From positions 26,041,239-26,105,238 of the forward strand of contig JAQNBH010000013.1 of the NCBI GenBank assembly GCA_028752905.1: a stretch of DNA of 64,000 nt, read 5' to 3'. This stretch comes from Cladorhizidae sp. MBARI D1340-BT2. Taxonomy: Eukaryota; Porifera; Demospongiae; Poecilosclerida; Cladorhizidae. Under the pieces are notes generated by a model, which saw only the letters and a program-made list of their open reading frames with translations, was not told the DNA's origin and made no database searches. The translations under genes and the position numbers were made by a program. The stretch's first letter is position 1. The number at the start of each line of letters is the position of its first letter. Shown here one piece after another: positions 42,335 to 52,734 of the stretch.

Positions 42335-43040
42335 GTAGCTACTTATGGTGTCTATGAATACATAGGCATGTGTGTATACTTTAGTAATAAACATGGTAGC
42401 AGCTTATGATGCATGTGTCTATGTTATATATGAATATATCGACATGTGTGTATACTTTCTAATAAAGCTACTTATGATATATGTGTCTATGTTATATATG
42501 AATACATAGGCACGTGTATATACTAGCTACCTATGATGCTTGTCTCTATGTTATGTATGAATACATAGGCATGTGTGTATACTTTAGTAATAAACATGGT
42601 TTAATAACGTTATGATTGGTTAGTTCTGGAGATCATGAGTAACTTCTTGTAAGAAACTTCTTGTAGGATGCTGCTTTTGTATAACAAAAAACAAGAGACG
42701 GTGTGTTTCAGTATATATGAGATGCTTTCATTAAAAATGGTAATGGGTCATCAAACTGGTCAGGGGTCTGCATGAGTGCACTCGTGTTTCCTTACCGTTT
42801 TGAGTGTGCATGCAATATAGCTGTTTGGAGCAGCCAGCAATTGCATAGAGGCAGAACACACTTAGCAAGCAAGACTCCATTTTTTCTTGTAATCTTGCTA
42901 GATAAACCTTTACCAAGTCCCTAACATGGTATCTGGTACTTTGTGGAACTTGATTGTTCTGGCATGTAGAAACACATAAACTTTGCTGGGATGTTTATTA
43001 CATTCATAGCTTATGGTTTTATCATTCAATGGTGGGCTCT
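42335..43040. repeat. Segmental duplication II, copy B, right part with fourfold expansion
   Basis: Continues the duplication interrupted by the Gypsy element, matching 33077-33530. At 42337-42610 a unit of about 80 bp (GTAGCTACTTATGATGCATG, TGTCTATGTTATATATGAAT, ACATAGGCATGTGTGTATAC, TTTAGTAATAAACAT) is present four times, against once in copy A. Confidence 0.8.
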
Positions 43041-43952
43041 GTTATCTATACTCCTGAAAAGCAAGGGCATGTCCTGCCAGCCATGCGACTTGCTGCCCTG
43101 CGTGACCTCGGCCAGGAGTTGGACTCCACTTTTACAATGGAAGAAGACATCCAACCTTCCTGAAGTGTGTGAGGAAATATCAGCTGGCATCAGGTGCGCT
43201 GTTCATGTGGAGGAGGGTGACATATTGGGGGGGGGGGGAGGAGGTGTGCTCTCACACTATACCAAGCATTAGATAGCTCCTCAAACAAGAGTATATAGCT
43301 GTTGAAACATGAAAAGTCAATTCTTAATGTTTGATTCCAACAAATGTCAATCTTTAATGCACTTGAGCAATTTATTTTCTTTTTTTATGCCACATTTTTA
43401 ATTCCTTGTTGTTGGCATGGTAACTTGTCTCACCTTCACTACACTGTCCTTGTTGGAAAATAGAAAATATCTTCTTTTATAGCAGCAACCACGTTGTGTT
43501 GACTTTATTTTACCTCCCTATAGCCTCACTAGTCTCAATGACTTCGGAGACTAAACCAAGACTTGTGGTTACAATTTTGGAGCTCCATAGATTCTGTACA
43601 CTTCACTGCATTAATTTAATACAGTGTTCAAAAGATGGATCTCTCTGTGTGCTCTCTGTTATGCTAAAAATGTTATACAACCATGCCAAAGTGGCATGCA
43701 GTTAAAGCTGGCTAGCTCGAAGTGTCAGAGTGCCTGAACTGGCTGCAGGTGTGTGAGACTCCTGGAAAGCTCTAGACATACTACTGTGGTTATAAATGGT
43801 GGTGCTACATTGGCTGTATTAGCAGGTGGCCTTAAGTTGTCTCATGGATATCTCGCAACCCAATGATATTTTTGAGTATCCACAGTCTGACATACTAGCC
43901 ACTTATTAGCGCCTAATAGAGTGTATGGGTCTTCCTCTTGCCACACTAATTG
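43041..43952. other. Intergenic DNA, no recognised gene
   Basis: An open frame at 42954-43163 (MRLAALRDLGQELDSTF) and a 10-G run at 43229 are visible, but no family is recognised. The right end is the target of the next Gypsy insertion. Confidence 0.35.
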
Positions 43953-43957
43953 CCTAA

Positions 43958-44112
43958 TGACATAAACTATCATCTGAATTCTAATTTACTTATATATGTT
44001 CTAGATAATGCACATCTATTCTAGTTAATGCACCGCTATTGTATGCCCACGAATATGTTGAATAAAGCTTGTGTTGCTCTCCTCTTCGAGACCTGCCTTC
44101 AAGTTTAGGACA
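43958..44112 (+). repeat. 5' LTR
   Basis: Holds TATGTTGAATAAA (44054-44066), which includes an AATAAA signal and is exactly complementary to the primer-site region. If transcription starts at about 44054, U3 is about 96 bp and R-U5 about 59 bp. Confidence 0.92.
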
Positions 44113-44126
44113 ATTTATTCAACATA
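44113..44126 (+). other. Putative self-primer-binding site
   Basis: TTTATTCAACATA (44114-44126), two bases after the LTR end, is a 13/13 reverse complement of 44054-44066. No TGG of a tRNA-type primer site follows the LTR. This is the geometry of Tf1-type self-priming, where the 5' end of the RNA folds back as primer. Confidence 0.6.
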
Positions 44127-44136
44127 CTCGCTACGG

Positions 44137-44940
44137 ATGGACAAGCTCCTGAAACCGTATCGCTTGGACCTGGACCCCAACGTGCCAGATGCTGCTAAAC
44201 AGTGGAAGCATTGGCATCGCACCTTCACTAATTTTCTGGACGAGTGCGTCGAGACTTCGCCCGATCGTCCGCCCAACAAACTCAGAATCCTGCACAACTA
44301 TGTGTCGTCATCTGTGTATGAGTTTATAGAGAAGCTATATCCCATGATGCCGCTATCGGGATCTTGCAAGACTTGTATTGCAAGACTCCTAACTAAATAT
44401 TCGCTCGCCATTTGCTCGCCACGAGACACCAGGAGTCGGGTGAATCGTTAGATGAGTTTCTTCAAAAGCTTCGCCGCCTGAGCAAGGACTATAACTTAAA
44501 AGCTGTCAGCCCTGAGCAGTACCGGGAGGAACTCATCAGAGACTCCTTTATCAATGGACTCAATTCTCCTCTGATAAGGCAATGTCTTTTGGAGAACAAA
44601 ACATTAACACTTCAAGAGGCACATGCCCAGGCTTCTGCTCTTGACATTGCCCAGAAGAACTCTGATACCTACGCGAACAATGTTGGCCAGCTTGCAGCCA
44701 TTCAGCGAGAAAGAGAAGACAATGGGCAGAAGTTTTTGGAAAAGTGAGAAAACGCCACTGATGAGCCCACTATTGCAGCATTGAAGTACCAGACAAAGAA
44801 GAAGTGCTTTTACTGCGGTGGTCCAGCACATTGTCGTGAATCTTGCCCTGCCAGAGACGTTGAATGCCATTCATGTGGTAAAGTTGGACATTTCTCGAAA
44901 GTCTGCAAGTCATCGAAGAGCTCAAAATGAGGCACTATTG
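44137..44940 (+). pseudogene. Gag with two zinc knuckles (155-bp-LTR element)
   Basis: ATG at 44137 (MDKLLKPYRLDLDPNVPDAA) follows the primer site by ten bases. Helical Gag core is split by a frameshift near 44400, continuing as QESGESLDEFLQKLRRLSKD and IRDSFINGLNSPLIRQCLLE. TGA at 44745 interrupts before the knuckles CFYCGGPAHCRESC and CHSCGKVGHFSKVC (44810-44915). A further TGA follows at 44928. Whether one of these stops was originally a Gag terminator cannot be told from one copy. Confidence 0.85.
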
Positions 44941-46640
44941 CATCTGTCTATGCTTGTACTCCGACTCTCTGTGCAGTGAATGTGGCACTCCCACCAAACA
45001 GTCTCCGATATGCCGCTACACACTCTGTGATAAATGGACAAAAGGTACCCACACTGATAGATTCCTGCAGTTCAAATAGCTTCATCAGTCTTCGACTGCA
45101 CATAAGCTCTCTCTTGGAATAACACCTTCATTCAAAGAGGTGAACATGGCATCAAGTAATCTCAAAGCTAAAATCAGTGGAGAATGTTGTGTCGACATAA
45201 TCATTCATGGTCAGCGCTACCCTTCGGTCTCTCTGGGGGTTATGGAACATCTGTGCTCTGCCATTATTCTTGGACAAGATTTCCAACAGAAACACAAACG
45301 AGTGGTGATAGAGTATGGGGGGACACTGCCTGACTTCACTGTTTCTCAGGATAATCTAAGCTGTGCTCTCGCAGTAGCATCTACAAAGAAAGCTTCTCTT
45401 TTTGAAAATCTACTTCCTTCTTGCAAACCAATAGCGACCAAGTCACGTCGTTTTGGCCGCATGGATCACATTTTTATAGATACGGAGGTGGAAAAGCTGC
45501 TGAAAGAGGGAATTATTGAGCCTTCGACATCGCTCTGGCGTGCTCAGGTTGTAGTCGCCCATGATGAGTTCAATAGGCACAAGAAGAGGCTCTGTGTGGA
45601 CTATAGTCAGACCATCAACCTAAATACGCTGCTTGATGCCTACCCACTCTTGCCCAGTACAAAGTTTTCTCGACATTTGACTTGAAGAGTGCTTATCACC
45701 AGATCGAAATCCTTGCGGATGATAAGAGGTTTACCGGGTTTGAAGCGAATGGAAGACTTTACCAATACACCAGAATACCCTTTGGCGTAACCAATGGAGT
45801 AGCCAAGTTCCAGAGAGAAATGGACAGTCTTGTCGAGGATGACAAGCTCACACAGGGACTTTCCCTTACATGGATAATGTCACCGTTGCCGGTCATGATC
45901 AAGCAGAACATGATCTGAATGTGAAGAGATTTCTAGCGTCCATAAAGGAGTGTTGTTTCACATTGAACGAGTCAAAGTTGGTGATATCGGTCCCTGAGAT
46001 TAATATTCTCGGATATTGTGTTGGTAATGGAACCATAAAGCCTGATGCAGAGAGGCTGCGTCCACTACAGGAATTGCCACAACCTTCAACGTTAAAAGGT
46101 CTGCGTCGTACACTTGGTCTTTTTGCGTATTATAGCAAGTGGATTCCTCATTTTTCTGACAAAGCTAAACCTCTCATAAATGCAAAGATTTTTCCTCTAA
46201 ATGCTGAGGCTTTACAGAGCTTCAGTGATCTTAAACAGGAACTCCAAAAGGCTTCACTTCATAGCTATGATGAATCGAAACCATTTGTTGTTGAATGTGA
46301 CGCATCCATGTCGCTGTTTGTGGCACACTCAATCAAGGAGGCAGACCGGTCGCTTTCTTTTCACGCACATTAAACAAGACGGAAATCAATTACCCGCCTG
46401 TGGAGAAAGAAGCAACAGCCATCATCGAGTCAGTACGCAAGTGGAGTCATCTCCTTTCAGGTCGTCACTTCTCTCTAGTCACCGACCAGCGTTCAGTCAC
46501 GTTCATGCTGGACAGCCTGAAACTAACTAAGATCAAGAATAGCAAGATACAGGAGCGGCGACTGGAGCTAGCGTCCTTCTCCTATGATATCAAGTTCCGC
46601 CCAGGTGAACAGAATGCTGCTCCTGATGCATTATCCCGTG
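44941..46640 (+). pseudogene. Protease, RT (YMDN) and RNase H (155-bp-LTR element)
   Basis: Protease active site reads LIDSCSSNSFIS (about 45054) where DSG or DTG is expected. RT begins KLLKEGIIEPSTSLWRAQVV, then LCVDYSQTINLNTLLDAYPL, FSTFDLKSAYHQIEI, PFGVTNGVAKFQREMD, and YMDNVTVAGHDQAEHDLNV at 45869-45930, where the second Asp of YxDD is Asn. I recall YLDN/YMDN in related animal elements, so this may be family-typical. RNase H has VECDAS (about 46300) and NAAPDALS (about 46615). Frame breaks at about 45130, 45670, 45860 and 46320. Confidence 0.85.
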
Positions 46641-47707
46641 CTTACTATGCAGCCACTGAGTCTACCACTCTCTACGATTTACACGCTGGCCTCTGCCATC
46701 CCGGGGTAACAAGGATGTTGCATTATGTTCGAGCAAAGAACCTGCCATTCTCAATCGAGGAAATAAAGCATACCTGCAAATCATGCCGTATTTGTGCAGA
46801 GCTGAAACCACAGTTCTTTCGTTCATTTGAGGGGACCCTGATCAAAGCAAGCCAGCCAATGGAGAGACTCAGCATCGATTTTAAAGGCCCTGTGATTTCT
46901 TCCGGCAGAAATTCATACTTACTGGTCGTTGTTGACGAATTCTCCCATTTTGCCTTTGCTTTTCCATGTCCCAACATGCACACTTCCACGGTGATCAAAT
47001 GCCTTGATGCCATATTTGCTCTATGTGGCACCGCCGGCTTCATCCATTTGGACAGAGGTCCATCCTTGGTCTCGCGACAGCTTCAGATGTATCTGAACCA
47101 ATGCGGTATTGCAAGCAGCAGGTCCACTCCGTACAATCCGAAAGGCAACGGGCAAGCCGAAAGATATGTGCAAACCATATGGAAAAGTGTCAGATTGGCA
47201 ATGAAGTCACATGGATTCCCTGAAGGTGCGTGGGAACTAGTTCTCCCAGAGGTACTCCATTCCCTGATCAACACCTCAACCAACTGCACACCACATGAGC
47301 GATTCTTCTCCTTCAGTCGTCGGTCACCCTACGGAACCTCACTTCCGTCCTGGTTGGATGCGGGGGAGCCAGTCTTACTCCGCAGATTCGTGCGAACTCA
47401 CAAGGATGATCCTCTGGTTGATGAGGTTCAGCTAACTGATGTCAATCCACTTTACGCCCACATCAAGTACAAGAATGGGCGCGAATCTACAGTTTCTCTG
47501 CGAGATCTAGCACCATGCCCAGCGCCAAGGATAAGTCGTGACAAGCAAGTTATGGAAGAACCTGTGACAACCCCAATTGAGAGGAAGCCTCCGGAACATT
47601 CTCTAGATCCAGTTTCGCCTCCAGAGCTGCATCCGCATGATCCATGTGAGCTGCGACGATCATCCCGTGAGAAACGTCCACCAAAGTGGCAAGATGACTA
47701 CATTTAA
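46641..47707 (+). pseudogene. Integrase (155-bp-LTR element), frame intact
   Basis: An uninterrupted frame, joined upstream to the RNase H end (open from 46400). Zinc-binding region HAGLCHPGVTRM and CKSCRIC; catalytic residues in SIDFKGPV, HLDRGPSLVS and NGQAERYVQTIW; C-terminal region DPLVDEVQLTDVNPLYAHIK and VSLRDLAPCP. The three acidic positions are present. It is listed as pseudogene because the polyprotein needed to express it is broken upstream. Confidence 0.85.
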
Positions 47708-47722
47708 CTCAGCCGGGAACAA

Positions 47723-47877
47723 TGACATAAACTATCATCTGAATTCTAATTTACTTATATATGTTCTAGATAATGAACATCTATTCTAGTTAATGCACCG
47801 CTATTGTATGCTCACGAATATGTTGAATAAAGCTTGTGTTGCTCTCCTCTTCGAGACCTGCCTTCAAGTTTAGGACA
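47723..47877 (+). repeat. 3' LTR
   Basis: 155 bp, with two differences from the 5' LTR (A for C near 47765, T for C near 47812). The self-complementary word is preserved at 47819-47831. Preceded by a weak purine tract CCGGGAACAA. Confidence 0.93.
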
Positions 47878-47882
47878 CCTAA

Positions 47883-48429
47883 CACTTGCAATCAGTAGCC
47901 ACACCTACAGCCAGTACTGGCTCTCAATAGGTATATCCCACCAACTTTAAATTATGGCTGCATGTAAATTCTACATGGCCATACCTCCCAGTGACTTATA
48001 CAAGGAAAGGAGTGGGGGAGGGGGTTAATTTAAGAAGTAGGTGTCTGAGCCTCCTAAAATTTCATACCAGTCATTATTTTTGCTGATATTAATTTCACTA
48101 TAAAAACAAGAAAATTATTCTATGCAGTACATTTGGTGTATAAGCAGTGGCTAAGATATAGGGAAGGTGGGGAAAGGGGTGTGTGGGCAGGGATTTTGCA
48201 CCCCCTAATTTATAGAACATATTCCAGAGGTGCTCTCTATATAGCACACAATATAAAATCAGCAAATGGTGAAGACTTTCAGAGCAATTTGGAAGTGTTT
48301 AGAGTTGCTTTGGGAAGAACGTAAATGTATTAGATTTAACCAGACAACTGCCTCTTCTTTACGATGCCAGGGTGCTTCCCTGATGAACATCTAATCTAAC
48401 AGGAAGCGTGTTGGACTGGACTCCTTCAA
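47883..48429. other. Intergenic DNA, nothing recognised
   Basis: A G-rich stretch near 48015 (GGGGGAGGGGG) and a short open frame at 48133-48324 without known domain. Confidence 0.35.
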
Positions 48430-48700
48430 CTACCACAAAATAACCACAACTTGCAGAGAATTTCAGCAGGAGGGACTGCATCAAAAGCCTTACTGAAGTC
48501 TAGACACACAATATCAGACTGACAGCTGATGTCTAGGGAATTGTATATCTAATTGGCCGAAATGAGAAGTTGTGCAAGAAAGGATTTGTTTTGCATGAAT
48601 TCAAACTGAAATTTGGACAATTGATGAAAGGACATTTGACGATAATTAATAAGTGGAGATAGTTCTATGGAGCTAATGAGAGGTTTGGGCGAGGCACTAA
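48430..48700 (-). pseudogene. CR1/Jockey-type LINE RT fragment
   Basis: Minus strand reads QFEFMQNKSFLAQLLISA, then SDIVCLDFSKAFDAVPPAEI, LCKLWLF. This is the RT finger/palm start with the catalytic Asp in FSKAFD. One stop (near 48550) interrupts it. The copy is short and isolated; it is of the same broad clade as 31045-31725. Confidence 0.75.
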
Positions 48701-48779
48701 TGGGATAGGTGGAAAGAGTAGAGGCAAGTCTACATGAGGAGAGGAGATATCCTTGATACTGGCAAGATGGAACTTTCAG

Positions 48780-49690
48780 ACAAAGGTAGGTTATATTGTG
48801 GAGCAGAGGGGGAAGTCATAAGAGAATGTGATAAACAATGGAGTGAAACATAATAACATTGCCTACAACCTTGCTAGCAACAAAGAACCTGTTCTTCCTT
48901 ATTTTGACCACTTTGTGCTCAACAACCAATGCTCTGCATTGCTATATATCAAGAAATAGTCTATTTTCCCTTATTTTGACCACTTTCTGTTCAATACCAT
49001 CATCAACCTTGAACACACCCCAGAAATGGTTTACTATGCAGACTCAGCTGATCTCACACACTGTGACTATGTTGAAACTGAAACCCCACCAGTAGTTGCA
49101 CCTGTGGCTGACACATCCGGAAGTATGATCACACCTCCTTTCCTGTTGATCTAGAGAGACATGCACACAATGTGAGAATGCCCAAATGTCATGTAGAAGC
49201 TCAATGGGGACGTAACCTAGTGGATGGCTTTCTGGGCAATGTATGAGTCCTCTGCACAGCAACTCTGCCTGAACAATGATGAAACACAACTCTCCAAGAG
49301 AAGTGTAGAACCACGATTATCCATGGAGGAGAGGAGAGAACCACAACTACCAGGACTCAGACATAAACTCAACTAGCCAGAGAGGAGAGAACCTCAAGTA
49401 GCCAGGAAAAGGATATAATCTCAACTAGCCAGTACAAGGAGTAACCTCAACTAGCCAGGAGAGGAGAGAACCTCAACTAACCAGGACAAGGACATAACCT
49501 CAACTGGCCAGGACAAGGATATAACCACAATTGGTGGGCACAAATTTACACTCCTAATGTAGAAGGACTTATGCAGGTTTTCTTCGTTCCTAGAGGCATA
49601 TTCCTCATGCCTCCACCAGCTTTCACAAATAAACTGGACCCACCCCATTGTGGGTGTATTGTCGACAATAGATCATCCATATATTTCTAA
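48780..49690 (+). repeat. Unclassified repeat family R3, copy 1
   Basis: Three ordered parts recur at 59715-61285 and 61290-62740. Part one contains AACAATGGAGTGAAACATAA, CATTGCCTACAACCTTGCTA and GAAACTGAAACCCCACCAGT. Part two is a block of the 28-bp minisatellite. Part three is GTGGGCACAAATTTACACTC to CAGCTTTCACAAATAAACTG, GACCCACC. No protein is conserved across copies. Confidence 0.75.
49310..49530. repeat. 28-bp minisatellite, locus 2
   Basis: About eight units of CTCAACTAGCCAGGACAAGG type inside repeat family R3 copy 1. Confidence 0.85.
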
Positions 49691-49997
49691 AAACATGCTC
49701 TGCACTTGCCAGTACCCATCTTGGAATGATTAGGAGCACTATCACTCTTGCTTCTGGTAAGAAACATACTATTGAAGCTTAGTCTTAAAGAGCTCTCTGC
49801 TTAACCTGCTCTTCAATCCAGCTGTTTTCTTATTCTTGACAAGCTCCTTCGGTCATCATTTCCTTACTATGAAAGACAATTATCATGTTTCTTTCGTGCT
49901 GTAGAGAGTGGAGAGTAGTTGTCATGCAGCCATACATACATAGTGCTTCCAAGCAGATAGGGAGAACTCTCCCAGGCCTACTGCATACTGCACTACA

Positions 49998-50065
49998 TGC
50001 TGTGTGTCTAGCTGGTCAGTATATGTATGTGGAAGATGCTGGTCTATGTAAGACAGTATTGTTCT
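49998..50065 (+). pseudogene. NHL-repeat relic of a TRIM-NHL gene
   Basis: Plus strand reads VCLAGQYMYVEDAGLCKTVL, close to VCVAGQYVYVADDGVCKIVV in the intact gene; DNA identity is high (GCTGGTCAGTATATGTATGT). Only about 70 bp is recognisable, in the opposite orientation to the intact gene. It ends next to the Gmr1-like relic. Confidence 0.6.
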
Positions 50066-50109
50066 GTTCTGTTCCGATGGTTAGCACCTTTCATCTTGCT
50101 CAAGTATCA

Positions 50110-52700
50110 TAGTGCACTATGATCCATCTGGATTAGGAATACTCATCCTAGGAGATATGCTTTGAAGTCTTTCTGAGACAATTGCTAGACATTCTTCCCC
50201 AACTGTGGAGTAATGTGTCTCCCTATCAAGAAGCTTCTTCAGGAAATATACTATGGGCTTGTCAGACCCATGTTCATCTTTCTGGCTCAGTATAGCACCA
50301 ATTCCTCTGTCTGAGGCATCTGTCTGCAGTACAAAATCTTTGCTGTAATCTGGTGTGGACAATACTTGTGGACTTGTTAAACTGTCCTTCAACTGCTGGA
50401 ATGCCTATTGGCAGTCAATAGTCCATTTCACCTTGGCTGGAGCTGTCTTCTTTGTGAGATCTGTGAGTACTGCTGCTGTAGAGCTGAAAGTTGGTATGAA
50501 TCTGAGATAGTAGCCAGCTAGGCCCAGGAAAGCTCTGACACATTTCTTGGTGACTGGCTGTTGAACGTTTCGTACTGCTTCCACTTTTACCATCTGTACA
50601 TAAATTTGTCCTTTGCCAATGGTGAGATAAGAACAAGTGTTCATGCCAATCTGGCATTTATTATACTTAAAGTTCAAGTTCAAGTCATGATGTTTTAATC
50701 GAGTCATGACTTGGAAAGGATGCTGCAAATTTTCTTCCCAAGTGTCACTGTAAATGACAATGTCGCTCTACAAAATTCAGGCATGTCTGAGAAGATGTTG
50801 TCCATTAGCCATTGGAAACAGGATGGAGCACCCTCGACTCAAAAGGGAATGCGTAGAAATCGATACTTCCCTTTCCTAGACATAAAGGCTGTCTTGTCTC
50901 TGTTGTTGGGAGCTACTTGGACTAGATGTAACCCTTTGACATGTCAAGGGTGGAGATGAAGTTAGCCTTTCCAAGTGATTTTAGTAGATCTTCTATCTGG
51001 GGCATCAGATAAGGGTCAGGTTGGGTAACCTTGTTGACTTGGTGATAGTCAATGCAAACTCAACAGTCCTATCCTATTTCGCCACCGGGACAATAGCTGA
51101 TGTCCAAGGGCTATAGGGGACAGTCCGCACGTTAGTGCATGTCAGCAGGGAAGTACCAATGTCAATATGCAACTGTGTTGCTTGTGTAAGGCCCGGTATG
51201 TAAGTAAACACCTCCGGGTGTTGGCCAATAAAGTCAGATACCTCTCTTTTCTGGTCAGTGGTCATATCAGGCCCTAGCATCAACTCAGTGTTTGTCTACA
51301 GTAGGGTGTTGAAGGAGTGTTTATCCAGGCCCGGGTCATCTTTCCCCACTAGTTTATCCAATGTAGAGAATACTGATTCTGCTCGAGAGAGCCACAGCTT
51401 TATCATGTTGACGTGTATGGTGCAGGTTTTCTTCCTCTTATCTGGCATCTTGACAGTGTATGTCACAGGAGAGCTTGTTTTCAACTAAGTATGGACCAGT
51501 CCATTTAGCAGTGAATTTGATGGATTTCACTGGCATAATTACTAGGATTTGATCACCCACGTCCAAGTGTCATTGCTTAGTCTGTTCGTCATATCTAGTT
51601 TTGGTCTCCTCCAACTTGGTCTGAATGGCAATGCCTGTCATCTGGTCAAGCCTGGATCACAATTCTAGCATCCATTCAATGTTTGTGGTTTGTGGAGCAT
51701 TATTGTCGGTCCAGCTACCTTCAATTCATCTAGGGGGCTCCTCACATTTTGCCCAACAATGATATTGAATGCCGAAAACCAGTGCTTCGTTTCTGGACTT
51801 CCCTAGGCAAATAGTAGGTAGGGAAGGAGGGTGTCCCAACTTCTTTGGTTTTGACTTAGGCATAGCCTTGAAAGTGCCATGGATCCATTCAATGGCGCCA
51901 TTTGTCTAGGGGTGATAAGGTGAGGTTCTTATTGGCTTGACTTCCAAGAGCTTGAAATTTGACCCCTGGTTGGAGAGGATTTCTGCTGGAATTCCCAATC
52001 GAGAGAATATACCTATGGGGAGAGTAGCCACTGTTTATGAGTCTATGTTCTTCAGTGGTACCTCTTCTGGGTACTGACTGCCGTAATCCATCAATGTCAG
52101 GATGTATTTGTTGCATGCTTTAATTCTTGTCAACGGCCCAACTATATCAATAGCTAACATGGCGAAGGGCTCTGCCATCAGTCAGTAGTGCCTTTCTTCT
52201 CGCAGCCTTCTGATGTTGTGGGCACAATTTGCACACCTCCTTGACATCTCTAGCGAGTGTGGGCCAGTAGAAATGTTGGAGTAAGCGGTACTTAGTTCGT
52301 TAGAAACCCATGTGCTGCCATTGGCAGTGTGAGCCACTCAGATGGCTATGTTCTTTCTTGCTTGTGGCAGAATAACTGCAGAGCATCATTCTATAACTGG
52401 TTGTTACAGTATCTGTATAACACTCCATCTTGGTAAACACAGCTGGTATCTCCCCTCCTTGTTTCTTGCCTAGCTGACTGCAGAGTCAGGTCTTGCTGCT
52501 GTTCTTGGGTGAATTTGTTTAAATCCATGTACGTATGCAACGGGTCGAAAGCATCCCTTTTTGATGAGTCATCATTCTAATCCATGGCTGTGTTCTGTTT
52601 AAGGTTGTTGCCTGCATCTGCCTGCGCTGAATGTTTGCTCGTCTGATGGCTTCTTGCCTCTTCTGAGATCGAGACATCTTGATCCTGTGCTTGGTTGGAA
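50110..52700 (-). pseudogene. Gmr1-like Ty3/Gypsy pol: integrase before RT and RNase H
   Basis: In minus-strand order: integrase zinc region (FYWPTLARDVKEVCKLCPQH, about 52280-52220), integrase core (TNGAVERFHGT-like, about 51920), C-terminal VRSPLDELKVAGPT (about 51730), linker VTYTVKMPDKRKKTCTIHVN (about 51480), RT entry PEVFTYIPGLTQATQLHIDI and VPYSPWTSAIVPVAK (51230-51075), RT palm remains, KCQIGMNTCSYL, VTKKCVRAFLGLAGYYLRFI (50570), RNase H VLQTDASDRGIGAILSQKDE (50330). Many stops. The order integrase-RT is opposite to normal Gypsy. The linker joining the two shows the order is native, and the plus-strand relic at 2050-3400 has the same order. Confidence 0.8.
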
Positions 52701-52734
52701 CAATCATATCATCACATCATGCAGTAATCCAAGA

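Larger units (their letters stand above)
43953..47882 (+). mobile_element. Near-complete Ty3/Gypsy retrotransposon with 155-bp LTRs
   Basis: LTRs at 43958-44112 and 47723-47877 are both 155 bp (TGACATAA...GGACA) and differ at two positions. The 5-bp target duplication CCTAA lies at 43953-43957 and 47878-47882. Gag, protease, RT, RNase H and integrase follow in standard order, with about six frame breaks. The primer site is complementary to the element's own LTR instead of an obvious tRNA. Confidence 0.93.

Noticed and set aside
43040..43272. Open frame ending in a Gly run beside a G tract
   Set aside because: No domain, and the Gly run is a homopolymer artefact. I considered a BEL integrase relic as at 26383, but no BEL motif is present.
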